Origin: Catalinimonas niigatensis
Lineage (GTDB): Bacteria; Bacteroidota; Bacteroidia; Cytophagales; Cyclobacteriaceae
Assembly (NCBI RefSeq): GCF_030506285.1
Contig: NZ_CP119422.1
Span: 2,108,001-2,172,000 of the forward strand
Direction: 5' to 3'
Length of the DNA stretch: 64,000 nucleotides
This document shows, one piece after another, positions 18,129-27,359 of this stretch. Within the stretch, counting starts at the first letter, position 1. Every line of letters starts with the position of its first letter. The notes beneath the pieces were generated by a model. It worked only from the letters and a program-made list of their open reading frames with translations, searched no databases and was not told the origin of the DNA. A program made the position numbers and the translations under genes.

Positions 18129-19340
18129 ATGATCAAAAATATAACGAATGTCAAAGGGTTTAGCTGTTGGGGTGCCCACACCGGCGTAAAATCCATGAGA
18201 AGAGACCTTGCCCTCATTTTCTCTGAGGTGCCTGCCAGCGCTGCCGCTACCTTTACCCAGAATAAAGTGGTGGCGGAACCCATCAAAGTTACGCAACGTC
18301 ATATAGCCAATGGCAAAGCACAAGCCATCGTGATCAATGCCGGAAACGCTAATGCCTGTACCGGAGAGCAGGGCCGACAGGGGGCTGAAGCGATGGTAGA
18401 GACCATGGCCGAAGAGCTGGGCATAGACAAAGAACTGGTACTGGTAGCGTCTACCGGATTGATCGGTCAAAAATTTCCTACGGAAGAAATTGTGGCAGGA
18501 ATCCGTGAGAATGTCAAAAAGCTGAGTAACAAATCCAATGCGGGCTCTTTTCTGGCCAATGCGATCCTCACCACCGATACCTTTGCCAAAGAAGGTTTTG
18601 TACAATTTGAGGTGAATGGCCATCAGGCCCATATGGGCGGGATTGCCAAAGGCTCAGGCATGATACATCCGAATATGGCGACCATGCTGGCCTTCATCTG
18701 CACGGATGTAGCCGTAGCTCCCGAATTATTGCAAAAGATGGTCAAGCAGGCAGTAGATCGTTCTTTCAATGTCATTACTGTTGACGGTGATACATCTACC
18801 AATGACATGGTAGCGGTGCTGGCCAATGGTATGGCAGAAAATGAAGAAATACAAAACGAAGATGATCCGGGCTATGCTGAATTTATGCATCAGCTACAGG
18901 AAATGATGATCCATCTGGCCAAGCTGATTGTCTCTGATGGGGAAGGTGCTTCCAAGTTTATTGAGTATAAAGTAGTCAATGCACCGGATGAACTCACTGC
19001 CCGCAAACTGGTACGCAATATTTCCAATTCTAACCTCGTCAAAACCGCTATGTATGGCCGTGACCCCAACTGGGGTAGAGTGATCTGCGCAGCGGGCAAT
19101 GCAGGAGTGCCCTTCAATTATCAGGACGTTGACCTATACATAGGTGAAGAAAAAACGTTGGTAAAAGTGTTGGAAAACGGTAAACCTCTGGAGTTCGACC
19201 GCAACTATATGAAGAAAATCCTGCGCGAATCACATGTCGTTATACATTTGGATCTAAAAAATGGCGAGGCAGAATCCATAGGCTGGGGTGCCGACCTCAC
19301 CACCGATTATGTGGTTTTCAATTCGGTATACACAACCTAA
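18129..19340 (+). CDS. argJ: Bifunctional ornithine acetyltransferase / N-acetylglutamate synthase
   Basis: 403 aa from the ATG at 18129; a longer in-frame reading would overlap argC and lacks family support. ArgJ recycles the acetyl group from N-acetylornithine to glutamate. The autoprocessing site is visible as 'KGSGMIHPNMATML', with the nucleophilic Thr near residue 185, which becomes the N-terminus of the beta chain. Other hallmarks: 'AVVINAGNANACTG'-type segment (seen as 'AIVINAGNANACTG'), 'TVDGDTSTNDMV' and the C-terminal 'GRDPNWGRVICAAGNAG'. Follows argC and ends at a strong terminator. Whether it also uses acetyl-CoA cannot be read from sequence. Confidence 0.96.
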   Translation: MIKNITNVKGFSCWGAHTGVKSMRRDLALIFSEVPASAAATFTQNKVVAEPIKVTQRHIANGKAQAIVINAGNANACTGEQGRQGAEAMVETMAEELGIDKELVLVASTGLIGQKFPTEEIVAGIRENVKKLSNKSNAGSFLANAILTTDTFAKEGFVQFEVNGHQAHMGGIAKGSGMIHPNMATMLAFICTDVAVAPELLQKMVKQAVDRSFNVITVDGDTSTNDMVAVLANGMAENEEIQNEDDPGYAEFMHQLQEMMIHLAKLIVSDGEGASKFIEYKVVNAPDELTARKLVRNISNSNLVKTAMYGRDPNWGRVICAAGNAGVPFNYQDVDLYIGEEKTLVKVLENGKPLEFDRNYMKKILRESHVVIHLDLKNGEAESIGWGADLTTDYVVFNSVYTT

Positions 19341-19362
19341 GGAATGTTATTTCATTTTGAAG

Positions 19363-19388
19363 AAGAGAGCCAATCGCTCTCTTTTTTT
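19363..19388 (+). terminator. Rho-independent terminator of argCJ
   Basis: An 8-bp stem AAGAGAGC/GCTCTCTT around the loop CAATC, continuing into a run of T residues (to 19388). It lies 22 bases beyond the argJ stop. Confidence 0.9.
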
Positions 19389-19791
19389 ATGCCTCATTAT
19401 TTTTTACTCCTCTTATCTGGCGGGCGTTTAGCAAAGCGTAACGCATGTCTATCCCCCTCAATTTACCTGTAAGGAGCTCTTGTGGTTAATACTTTTAACC
19501 TCAGCGTTCTGCGAGTAACACTGATATCAACATCTTATTTCAATTTATCTTTTATTATTATCTGAAAACGGAGCAATTGAGTGAGACCTGATAAAACAAC
19601 AAATGGTAGGAGCCAAATCCTACCTTTGCGATACTAAATATCGTAATTGAGACTCCTCCAATGATAATTATACGGTTAATAATATATGCATATTTTAACC
19701 AACCTTTTTCATGCCATATATCCCAAGTATCTACAAAGAAAAATACTGCTCATCTGGCAAACTGAATCTCTTTAAGATAAGACAAAAATTC
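19389..19791. other. Intergenic region with a possible degraded minus-strand frame
   Basis: No intact gene is supported. On the minus strand an open stretch ending at a TAA at 19558-19560 and running up to about 19749 reads like a membrane-protein fragment ('WDIWHEKGWLKYAYIINRI' then a hydrophobic stretch) but has no in-frame ATG. It lies just downstream of the 134-aa membrane protein at 19792-20196 and could be the remnant of a co-transcribed gene. No RNA gene or terminator for the minus strand is obvious here. Confidence 0.35.
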
Positions 19792-20196
19792 TTATGTATC
19801 ATCCTGGAAAAATGAATTCATTCTAAAGCTTTCTATTCTAATTCCAGAATTAGGAGTTTGTATTTTTTTAATGATTTGACCTTGATCAACTACAACTTTA
19901 CGTATATCTCTGAATGCAATACTTTCCATATTTCTATAATCAAATAATGGTTTCTTTTCCCATGTAAAATGTATCTGATCACCTTTGATAGAAATAAGCA
20001 TTACTCCAATAGTGAAATGGAAAAGTATTATACTTAACAAAGCTAGCCCGGTTAATATAAAAAGAATTCTCATTCCACTTACCTCATGAAATTTTGATAT
20101 TCCCTCTATAAATGCGAACATAAAAAGAATGGTAGAAATCATTCCCCTTATCTTACCAACGGTATTTATTCTGAATGTCACTTTGTATTTTAACAT
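19792..20196 (-). CDS. Small membrane protein with PH-like C-terminal part
   Basis: 134 aa. Two predicted membrane segments (about residues 17-35 and 43-68) are followed by a beta-rich soluble tail ('IKGDQIHFTWEKKPLFDY', 'IAFRDIRKVVVDQGQIIKK'), the layout of small bacterial PH-domain (YdbT/YcxB-like) membrane proteins. I do not recognise a specific family and assign no function. The gene stands alone between intergenic stretches; the base composition is more A/T-rich than the flanking genes. Confidence 0.6.
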   Translation of the reverse strand: MLKYKVTFRINTVGKIRGMISTILFMFAFIEGISKFHEVSGMRILFILTGLALLSIILFHFTIGVMLISIKGDQIHFTWEKKPLFDYRNMESIAFRDIRKVVVDQGQIIKKIQTPNSGIRIESFRMNSFFQDDT

Positions 20197-20541
20197 TAGG
20201 CGCTAACATTAGATCAGCATACCTATGCGCCTATCTCTTATACACATTTAAGGCCCAGATAAAACTTTTTTGTCATGAAAAATGGGCAAAAAGCTGGTAT
20301 ACATTACTTGGATAGACTACTGTGAGGGATAAATGTTAATATAGCTCTCTGGAATTATGTGTTGAGCCCTTTGTGAATTAATCTTCTGTTCGGATGGGAT
20401 ATAATTTCTTATTTCACCTTGGCCTAGAATTTACTTTCTACAGAAAGATTCTCACATAATCTATTCTGAGATCATTGGGCCTGGAAGAAGCAGTAACAAT
20501 TTCATAGAATGAAAATACACTTTCTGACAGATTCCCTAAGG
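20197..20541. other. Intergenic region containing a Tn5 mosaic-end-like 19-mer
   Basis: No coding potential is seen. The 19 bases at 20231-20249 match the reverse of the Tn5/IS50 hyperactive mosaic end at 17 of 19 positions, both differences being transitions. A 7-bp inverted repeat TAGGCGC/GCGCCTA (about 20199-20234) lies beside it. With no transposase nearby this may be chance, an old IS4-family scar or a library artefact. Confidence 0.35.
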
Positions 20542-21282
20542 CTATGTTCTGTTGATCAGTTTAAATGCCAGCCTGGGTAAAATTCTGGACAAAAGATACA
20601 GCATGCCTACTTTGGCAATCCTGATTTCCTGCTGGCCCTTCTCTAGTTTTCTGAGCATCTCTTTGACGGCCTCCTGAGGAGAGATCGCCATTTTAGGAAC
20701 TTCCCCTCCATGCCAGGGCGTATCTACTACTGTCATTAAAACCTCTATGATCTTCACAGGATTCTCCTGCAACTGATGCCTGAGCACTTGGCTAAAAGAG
20801 TGTAGCGCTGCTTTGGTGGCATTGTAGATGGGATAACTAGCTTTGGGCGCATAGACCAGCCCAGTAGTGATGTTGATGATGGCAGGATTTGCATTCTTTT
20901 CAAGTAAGGGCAAAAATAGTTTACTCAGGGCAATAGGCGCCATGAAGTTGGTCTGAATTTCTGCTTCAGCTTTTTCAATCATAGCCTCATCTGTACGGAA
21001 ATCTGTGCGGCTCACCACCGCTGCATTGTTGATCAGCACATTGCACTCCGGATAATTTTCAGCCACACGCTTGTATAGCTCAAGCCTTTCAGATTGTTTA
21101 GACAGATCACAAGCAAAAATTTCTACTTCCGGGATGGCTTCACGAGCTTGCTTTAGTTTTGCAGCAGAACGGCCACAAATCAGCACACGATTACCTTTAC
21201 TTGTCAGTACTTTGGCTAACTCTAAGCCAATGCCGGAACTTCCGCCGGTGATCAGGATGGTATTGTCTTTCAGTTTCATCAC
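20542..21282 (-). CDS. Short-chain dehydrogenase/reductase, DltE-like
   Basis: 246 aa. The N-terminal NAD(P)-binding motif is 'ILITGGSSGIGLELAKVL', followed by 'NVLINNAAVV' and the catalytic region with Ser in 'IINITTGLVYAPKASYP' and 'YNATKAALHSF' supplying the Tyr-x3-Lys pair (near residues 149-153). The C-terminal half is shorter than in complete oxidoreductases, as in the DltE/YdfG-like subgroup. Substrate unknown. It lies 57 bases downstream of the broken Crp-type regulator on the same strand and was probably part of its regulon. Confidence 0.88.
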   Translation of the reverse strand: MMKLKDNTILITGGSSGIGLELAKVLTSKGNRVLICGRSAAKLKQAREAIPEVEIFACDLSKQSERLELYKRVAENYPECNVLINNAAVVSRTDFRTDEAMIEKAEAEIQTNFMAPIALSKLFLPLLEKNANPAIINITTGLVYAPKASYPIYNATKAALHSFSQVLRHQLQENPVKIIEVLMTVVDTPWHGGEVPKMAISPQEAVKEMLRKLEKGQQEIRIAKVGMLYLLSRILPRLAFKLINRT

Positions 21283-21339
21283 TTACACTATTTTGAAATC
21301 TTACTTTTTCAAAAAAAGCGTGGTGAAGTATAAATTGCA

Positions 21340-21928
21340 TTAACCTAGGTTAACAACACCCATTTTTTTTCTGATTCTGCTAAGGGCAACAGAAGTAATG
21401 CCCAGATAAGATGCAATAAGATGCTGTTTGATCCGCTGATCCAGGCCAGGATAACGTTCCAGAAAAAGTGTATAGCGCTTTTCTGCGTCAAATAGTAAAA
21501 ATTCTCTTTCTCGTCTTTCTTTAGTAATGAAACCTTTTTCCAGCACTGCCACCAGAAAATCACTCCAGCAGCGATGTTGCGCATGTAGGTTTTGCCATGC
21601 TTCATAGTCAATCACCAGAATTTCCGCATCTTCCAAAGTTTTCAATGCTGAAGTAAGAGGGAATCTGCTGCACCATCGCACTGTAGGAGCTTAAAAAGGA
21701 ACCTTCCGGAAAGAAGCCTTTGGTAAATTCATTGCCTTTATCATCCACATAAAAATACCGAAAGAGTCCGCTGTTAACGAAAGCGAATTTGTGGGGAAGC
21801 TGTCCTTCTCTGATAAAACAATCTCCTTTATTCAAAGACAGTGGCTTACAAATGCTGAGTAACTCAGCTTCCTGCCCGGCAGGAAGATCAACGGTTGCGC
21901 GTATACTGTGAATGATTAAATTATCCAT
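21340..21928 (-). pseudogene. Crp/Fnr-family regulator interrupted by a frameshift
   Basis: Two overlapping frames encode the two halves of one regulator. The upstream frame (start 21928) gives a cNMP-binding-like domain: 'LSLNKGDCFIREGQLPHKF', 'VNSGLFRYFYVDDKGNEFTK', ending normally at 'QQIPSYFSIE'. The other frame continues with 'TLEDAEILVIDYEAW' and a C-terminal HTH region ('LIASYLGITSVALSRIRKK'). Removing one base from the TTTT run at 21639-21642 (AAAA on the coding strand) restores a single ~195-aa protein of ordinary family length. It is either a recent pseudogene or a sequencing error in a homopolymer. Its neighbour is an SDR gene. Confidence 0.85.
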
Positions 21929-21988
21929 GACCCTGACTTTTCTTCGAATAAATTTTCAGATCTGGCAGATTTCAAAAATCTTCCGGAT

Positions 21989-22753
21989 CTAATTCCATAT
22001 CTCATTGGCTTCTGTCATGATCATCGCTTCTCCGTCTGTGACCACAATGGTGTGCTCATGCTGGGCTACAAAGCCTCCCCTGTTGCCTTTGAGCGTCCAG
22101 CCGTCTTTTTGTTCCCGCGCCAGAGTAGAGTGCGTGGCAATAAAAGTTTCTACCGCTACCACACTGTTCTTTTTAAATCTATCCCGATTGTGACTGTCGT
22201 AGCAGTTCAAAATCTCGTGAGGGGCTTCGTGCAGGCTTCGGCCCACACCATGTCCTGCCAGATTTTTAATGACCCTGAAACCTGACTTTTTAGCCTCTGT
22301 TTCAATCACTCTTCCAATATCTGCAATCCGCACACCGCTCCTGATTCTGCTGATGGCTTTGTGCAATATCCGCTGCGAAGCTTCTACCAATGGCGCATGC
22401 TGATGCAGGTCAGGACCAAGCACAAAAGAACCGCCATTATCTGCCCAGAAGCCATCCAGCTCGGCCGACACATCAATATTGACCAGATCGCCCTCTCTCA
22501 GTATTTTTTTGGTTGAGGGAATACCATGCGCAACTTCCTGATTGACGCTGATGCAGGTCCAACCCGGAAAGCCATAGGTCAGCTTGGGTGCAGATTTGGC
22601 ACCCATTTCTTTCAACAAGCTTCCGCCGTATTCATCCAGTTCGGCAGTAGGCATGCCGGGCTGGGCATAAGCTCTCATCTTTTTAAGGGTAATGCCTACA
22701 GCTTCGCTAACTTTTTGTATGCCTAAAAGCTCGGATTGGGATGTGATGGACAT
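21989..22753 (-). CDS. map: Methionine aminopeptidase, type I
   Basis: 254 aa from the ATG at 22753; the upstream extension overlaps another gene and is not family-like. It removes the N-terminal Met from nascent proteins in the cytoplasm. All five metal ligands are present: D94 ('NIDVSAELD'), D105 ('WADNGGSF'), H168 ('AGHGVG'), E202 ('VETF') and E233 ('QHEHTI'). Length and lack of an N-terminal SH3-type extension fit type Ia. It follows the DUF1801 gene by 25 bases, so co-transcription is likely. An essential-type map is usually next to ribosomal genes; this one may be an additional paralogue. Confidence 0.93.
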   Translation of the reverse strand: MSITSQSELLGIQKVSEAVGITLKKMRAYAQPGMPTAELDEYGGSLLKEMGAKSAPKLTYGFPGWTCISVNQEVAHGIPSTKKILREGDLVNIDVSAELDGFWADNGGSFVLGPDLHQHAPLVEASQRILHKAISRIRSGVRIADIGRVIETEAKKSGFRVIKNLAGHGVGRSLHEAPHEILNCYDSHNRDRFKKNSVVAVETFIATHSTLAREQKDGWTLKGNRGGFVAQHEHTIVVTDGEAMIMTEANEIWN

Positions 22754-22778
22754 GGTTTGAAAGTTTTTAGTATGATTT

Positions 22779-23240
22779 TTATGTTCTTTTGACTTGTTTT
22801 TCGTAAACATTAATCCATTCCTGAGGACTGATCTTTCTACACAGTTCACCGATAAGTGCATAGGGTATCTGATCCATCTTCTTAAAGCGAATACAGCTTT
22901 TACCCATATCCAGCTTCGTTTTGACATGTTTTGCATACTCACCTGTAAACCATGTCAGCAAATCCGGGTCGGTGTAGATTGCCATGTGATAAAGGGCAAT
23001 ATAGTTCTTCTGGGAAGCGAGATTCATAAAAGGCAATGGCTTTTTAGGGTCGCAATGATAGCCCTCAGGATAAAGAGAAAGAGGAACTACATAGCCGAAC
23101 ATCCCATAATTCATGGTCTCCTCAAATCCTTTGGGTAAATTTTCCAGAATGGTATTTCTGATAGCTGTCATAACTTCTCTTCTATCCTCAGGAAGTGTTT
23201 TCAGGTATTTTTCAGGTGTTGTTACTTCAGATTGCATCAT
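22779..23240 (-). CDS. DUF1801 family protein
   Basis: 153 aa. Matches the DUF1801/YdhG-like family by the pattern 'LPEDRREVMTAIRNTILENL' near the N-terminus, 'MNYGMFGYVVP' in the middle and 'KSCIRFKKMDQIP' near the C-terminus. Small cytoplasmic alpha/beta protein; the family is sometimes described as iron-chaperone-like but its role here is unknown. Located just upstream of map on the same strand. Start could also be the second Met (23237). Confidence 0.85.
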   Translation of the reverse strand: MMQSEVTTPEKYLKTLPEDRREVMTAIRNTILENLPKGFEETMNYGMFGYVVPLSLYPEGYHCDPKKPLPFMNLASQKNYIALYHMAIYTDPDLLTWFTGEYAKHVKTKLDMGKSCIRFKKMDQIPYALIGELCRKISPQEWINVYEKQVKRT

Positions 23241-23349
23241 GAAAAGGATTAGATTTCCCTAAGTTACAATGCTTATGCTAAACCTCCATTTTGATGTTCG
23301 GATTTATACATTATCATGGTGATTTTTATCTTTTTTTGGTCCATCTCTC

Positions 23350-24981
23350 TCATTCTTCTTCCCCGGTCTGATTGGCTACTTGCCCGTTGGTAGAAAACTT
23401 AGCCGGGGCAGACCAATCGCTCCAGTTAAGGTTTTGATCCCGGTACCTCACCCGCCAGAAGTAACTGCTATTATTTTCCAGTCTTTGCACTTTTTCATCC
23501 GTCAGGTCATCGTCTTTCTGAAGATTCTGATAGGCGTACCAATCCTCGTACTGTTTCCAGCTATCCATGATGGGTTCACTAAAATCCACTGATTTGGAGA
23601 TTTGCCAGTGACTGGCTCCATGAGCAGCATTTTCCAGATCGCTGCTGAATATATTGGCTTTCAATATCAGCCCAACAGGATTTACTGTTTCATTGACTGG
23701 ATAGCTAGCCTGAGGCATTCTGGGCTTTTTCTCAAATTTCCAGACGGTGACGCTGTCTCTCAGTTCATTGTCACGCCCCAGGTTTTCGTTGCCTCGACTG
23801 AAGCGTTTTACGGTAAACTTAGGATCTCCCTGATTAGGATCTACTTCTACCATCACAAAACCATACTCATCCTGGGTTACGGTGAATTCATCATAGTTTT
23901 TTTGCGCATACTCTCCCCAGTAATCAATCTTACCTCCGGCGGTAGCTACATTGACCCACAGATGCTTATGATCTCTGGATTGTCCTCTGGAATAGCCGTG
24001 GGTGTGTCCGAAAAAGTGGATACTGGGCTTACCGGTTTCGGTACTAAATGCTTCCAGTCTCTTAACTACCTCTCCGGTAAAATCTTCTTCTCCATCCAGC
24101 CACAGCTCTGATTTGTGGGGATGGTGCAACTGGGCAAATACAAAATCAATAGAATCATTGTCGCGGGTCAGTGCCAGTACTTCATCCAGCCAGTTGAGCT
24201 GTGTCCTGTTGCGGTAACCTTCGTTGGAATCCAGACCAATAATGCGGGTATTGCCGTAATCTTTGTACCACCAATGCTCTTCATAGGCGGGAGTTCCATT
24301 CTTGGGCAGGCTGAAATACTTAAAATAAAAAGTAGAATTGCGTTCGTGATTGCCCGGCACAGGATAGACCGGCACCTGTGAAAACAATTCCTGTGCCGGG
24401 TCAAAAAAGTGCTCTTTCCACTGATCGTATTGTACCCCATCTGCCACCAGATCACCGGGAATCATCACCAGCGCCAGGTTTTCCGGCACTTCGCCCTCAA
24501 ATTCTTTTTTCAGATAACTGAGTACCCCTTCCTGGATAATTTCTGAGAACTTATCGGGATTATTATGATCTCTCTGCATATCACTCATCGCCACCAGTTG
24601 GAAGGCCTGCTGATCTCTGGCAAAAGGCGGTGTTTTGAACTGATAGATATCCGACACCAGTTTGCCGGTTTTGACCCGATAATAATACATCGTCAGCCGC
24701 TTCAGTCCGGTGATTTCCACCTCATGGATACGGGCATCGGTATAGTTGATATCAAAGGCAGTACCGGAAGTCTTCCTGCCCAGTTTGGGCGTCAGTCCCC
24801 ACTCTACCGTGCTCTCTTCTCCCTGAGAAGTTTCCCACATCACTTTGATGGAATTGGGCGTAGCATCCTGCAAATAGGGCCTGACCAGGAGCGTTTGCTG
24901 TGAAGTAGCTGTTGTTTGTGCAAAGCCATGCAGGCTAAGCAAGGTGCATAAAAGACTGATGAGGCTAGACTTGAAGATCAT
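23350..24981 (-). CDS. Exported metallophosphoesterase with purple-acid-phosphatase-like N-terminal domain
   Basis: 543 aa with a signal peptide ending about 'LHGFAQ' (residue 22). Residues about 30-120 form a fibronectin-III/PAP N-terminal domain ('LLVRPYLQDATPNSIKVMWE'). The calcineurin-like domain (about 125-400) carries the metal ligands in 'MSDMQ', 'IPGDLVADG', 'VPGNHE' and 'FFGHTHGYSRG'. A C-terminal beta domain (about 440-535, 'LENNSSYFWRVRYRDQNLNWS') resembles another FN3 unit. It should hydrolyse phosphoesters in the periplasm or outside the cell; the substrate cannot be read off. It stands as a single gene. Confidence 0.9.
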   Translation of the reverse strand: MIFKSSLISLLCTLLSLHGFAQTTATSQQTLLVRPYLQDATPNSIKVMWETSQGEESTVEWGLTPKLGRKTSGTAFDINYTDARIHEVEITGLKRLTMYYYRVKTGKLVSDIYQFKTPPFARDQQAFQLVAMSDMQRDHNNPDKFSEIIQEGVLSYLKKEFEGEVPENLALVMIPGDLVADGVQYDQWKEHFFDPAQELFSQVPVYPVPGNHERNSTFYFKYFSLPKNGTPAYEEHWWYKDYGNTRIIGLDSNEGYRNRTQLNWLDEVLALTRDNDSIDFVFAQLHHPHKSELWLDGEEDFTGEVVKRLEAFSTETGKPSIHFFGHTHGYSRGQSRDHKHLWVNVATAGGKIDYWGEYAQKNYDEFTVTQDEYGFVMVEVDPNQGDPKFTVKRFSRGNENLGRDNELRDSVTVWKFEKKPRMPQASYPVNETVNPVGLILKANIFSSDLENAAHGASHWQISKSVDFSEPIMDSWKQYEDWYAYQNLQKDDDLTDEKVQRLENNSSYFWRVRYRDQNLNWSDWSAPAKFSTNGQVANQTGEEE

Positions 24982-25182
24982 GAATCAAAAGAGGTTTAGG
25001 GTAGTGTTTGTAAATATAGGGATAGGATAAGTAATGCATAAGCTAAAGATAACCAGAGCACACAAAAATCCTTAAATTTTTGGGTTTGGAGAAGCTCTTT
25101 ATATTATCAATAGATGATCTATTTGCCTAAAAAATAACCCAGGCTTCATCCCTCATTACCACAAAAGACAACACTTTTCATC

Positions 25183-25806
25183 CTATATCAAAAGTCGGGA
25201 TACCTCATTCCATATGTCAGTGGCTACCTCTTCGGGAGCACGATTGCTGTTGGTGATGTAGATATTTTCTTCTTCCTTTACCTTATCAAAAGCTTCATAG
25301 TATTTCTCTCTTACTTGTCTGAGATTGTCCAGCGTTTCATACATTTCAATAGAAGCCCGCCCCCGGTTGATCCGTTCCATACTGATTTCCGGAGGGATGT
25401 CAATGTAGATATTCAGATCGGGGCGCAATAGTTCGGCACTCATCGCATTGGCCTGAATCACCCAGTCCATGTCCATGTGTACGGAATGGTAAGCGTAAGA
25501 AGAAAGATAATAACGATCAGTAAGCACGGTATAGCCTTCTTCCAGTTTTTTCAGGATGCCATCGCTTTTGTTGAGCAAATGGTTTAACCTATCGGCCACA
25601 AAAAGCCCGGCAATGACCTTATGATCGGCTTCCATCCTGTGGCTGAAGATATCCCGGATCATTTTGCCGATGGGGCTGTCGGTAGGTTCAAAAGTAGTGT
25701 ACACTTGATGCCCGGCTTTCTCCAGCTGTTTGGCCAGCAACTTGATCTGCGTACTTTTCCCGCTTCCGTCAATCCCTTCCAGGGCAATAAATACATTTTT
25801 TCTCAT
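25183..25806 (-). CDS. tmk: Thymidylate kinase
   Basis: 207 aa, the standard length. Phosphorylates dTMP to dTDP. The P-loop is residues 11-18 in 'ALEGIDGSGKSTQ'; the dTMP-binding and DRY-type motif appears as 'TDRYYLSSYAYHSV' near residues 92-105, and the lid-region 'RINRGRASIEMYE' follows. A Bacteroidota-like -7 box lies 35 bases upstream. The gene may also be read through from the upstream 25858-26286 gene. Confidence 0.95.
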   Translation of the reverse strand: MRKNVFIALEGIDGSGKSTQIKLLAKQLEKAGHQVYTTFEPTDSPIGKMIRDIFSHRMEADHKVIAGLFVADRLNHLLNKSDGILKKLEEGYTVLTDRYYLSSYAYHSVHMDMDWVIQANAMSAELLRPDLNIYIDIPPEISMERINRGRASIEMYETLDNLRQVREKYYEAFDKVKEEENIYITNSNRAPEEVATDIWNEVSRLLI

Positions 25807-25840
25807 GGCTTATCCACATTTCATAGATCTGATTCAGCGC

Positions 25841-25848
25841 CAAAGATA
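25841..25848 (-). promoter_or_regulatory. Possible -7 box upstream of tmk
   Basis: On the minus strand the bases read TATCTTTG, an exact match to the Bacteroidota TAnnTTTG -7 consensus, 35 bases before the tmk start. No convincing TTTG -33 box is seen at the usual distance, so support is partial. Confidence 0.35.
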
Positions 25849-25857
25849 GTCGGAATA

Positions 25858-26286
25858 TTATTTCTTCACCCTTTCCAACCCACTTGTTATACCTGATTTG
25901 ATCATTTTTCCGTGCCCATCGTCAGATAAATGACTTACAAAGGACCATGCCTGTTGATAGTTTTTTCTTGCATTGTCAAAATCTTTTAAATCTTCATAAC
26001 ATTTGGCGATGTTCAAATATAAGGAGGGATAAACTGCTTTTACACTTTTGTCTGTCACCTTCTGTGCGTGTGCCAGGGCTATCTGATCCCACCTTAGTTT
26101 ATCTGCCACACCTTTTTGATGACGCGCCACATAGTGGGCTGAGATAAACTTCTCTGTGTCGCTTGCAGCTTTACGCCATGCCTGCACGAAAAGCCGGGAG
26201 GCTTCTTCAGGCTTTCCTGCTCCTTCACAGTCCATTCCCTGTGCACAGATTTTAATGATAGTGTTATTTGTGTCAAATTCCATCAT
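25858..26286 (-). CDS. TPR-like helical protein of unknown function
   Basis: 142 aa, predicted all-helical. Two helix-pair repeats are visible: 'AQGMDCEGAGKPEEASRLFVQAW' split around residue 20, and 'LNIAKCYEDLKDFDNARKNYQQAW' near residue 105, the Trp-ending tetratricopeptide pattern. It overlaps the end of the DUF2310 gene by four bases, so the two are translationally coupled. No catalytic residues stand out. The pair resembles small accessory or immunity-type cytoplasmic genes, but I assign no function. Confidence 0.7.
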   Translation of the reverse strand: MMEFDTNNTIIKICAQGMDCEGAGKPEEASRLFVQAWRKAASDTEKFISAHYVARHQKGVADKLRWDQIALAHAQKVTDKSVKAVYPSLYLNIAKCYEDLKDFDNARKNYQQAWSFVSHLSDDGHGKMIKSGITSGLERVKK

Positions 26287-27041
26287 TTGCTTGAGGACAA
26301 TTCTGAAATCAATCTACAGTAGTCACATTTAAAGGCATAAAAGTCATTGAAAGTCTTTCCTTCCATATACCATTCTCTACTACAGGAAGGGCATTTGCGC
26401 TCCCTGTCGCGATTTCTTCCCCAAGCTCTATAATTAAATAGAAAATAATAAGTGGGTATGTCTGTTACTGCTTCTATTTGCTTACAGCATTCAATGCCAT
26501 GTTTGCTAAGGCCGCTGTCATGATTTTGCATCTGCTGCTGAGCCCATTTCTCACCTACCGAACCTATAAGCCAAAGTCCATATACATCTTCATAAGCGTA
26601 CTCCCAAGAATTGATATTCTGATAGCTCTCTTTATATGTAAAAGGTATCTTATAAAGCGGAATTTGACCCAAAGAATGTCCGTCTATTAGAGGTGATACC
26701 CTAGCTGTTTTTAATATCAAAAATTCTGAATTTTGTGGGATAACACTTTCTCCGAGTTCCGGGTCTATTTCCTGGTAGATAAACTCCAACGAGCAGCCAA
26801 GTTCATCCTCCAGCCTGATCCTGGCTCGTTTTACATATATTGTTGCATTTTTCTCTTCAAAGGCATCTTCCTCCGGGCAAAAAAGATTCAGACTTAATCC
26901 TCCATGAATAGATTCATACTGCCATTCCTGGTTGATGATTTGCTTACTCCCATACAAAGATTGCAGGTAATAGTCGGCATAATCAAAAAATTCATCTGTC
27001 CCCACTTTAGGACCTCTCATGTTTAGTTTGATAATATGCAT
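26283..27041 (-). CDS. DUF2310 family zinc-ribbon protein
   Basis: About 252 aa from the ATG at 27041 (an ATG at 27098 would add 19 residues without family support). The N-terminal part begins 'MHIIKLNMRGPKVGTDEFF'. The C-terminus carries a four-cysteine ribbon, 'CPSCSREWYMEGK' and 'FKCDYCRL'. This layout matches DUF2310, described as Zn-ribbon-containing and possibly nucleic-acid-binding. It is the first gene of a two-gene unit with the TPR-like gene downstream; another small Zn-ribbon gene lies about 440 bases upstream. Confidence 0.75.
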   Translation of the reverse strand: MHIIKLNMRGPKVGTDEFFDYADYYLQSLYGSKQIINQEWQYESIHGGLSLNLFCPEEDAFEEKNATIYVKRARIRLEDELGCSLEFIYQEIDPELGESVIPQNSEFLILKTARVSPLIDGHSLGQIPLYKIPFTYKESYQNINSWEYAYEDVYGLWLIGSVGEKWAQQQMQNHDSGLSKHGIECCKQIEAVTDIPTYYFLFNYRAWGRNRDRERKCPSCSREWYMEGKTFNDFYAFKCDYCRLISELSSSK

Positions 27042-27359
27042 TTTCTCTGTTAGTATAGTAAGCCCGCTACGGCAGGCATCAAACAACTTCTTCTTCATGA
27101 ATAAGTTAGTTATTCATTATTTGAAGACATATCCACATACTAGGGTGCAAAAGAATTAACCTCGTCTAACAGTGGCATTAGAATTATAGGCTTTATCATC
27201 ATAATCACCTAATTCTTAATACAGATACATGTTTCTTCTGACTCGTCATTATATACAATTCATCCATTTACACCTGATGATAAGCTCAATATTTCATGGA
27301 TTATCTCTTCTATAAATTCAAGTCTTCCATATATTTTGTATTTCACCATTCACAGTGCT

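Noticed and set aside
22754-22942. Longer N-terminus for the methionine aminopeptidase
   Set aside because: The extension lies over the end of the DUF1801 gene and is not conserved-looking.
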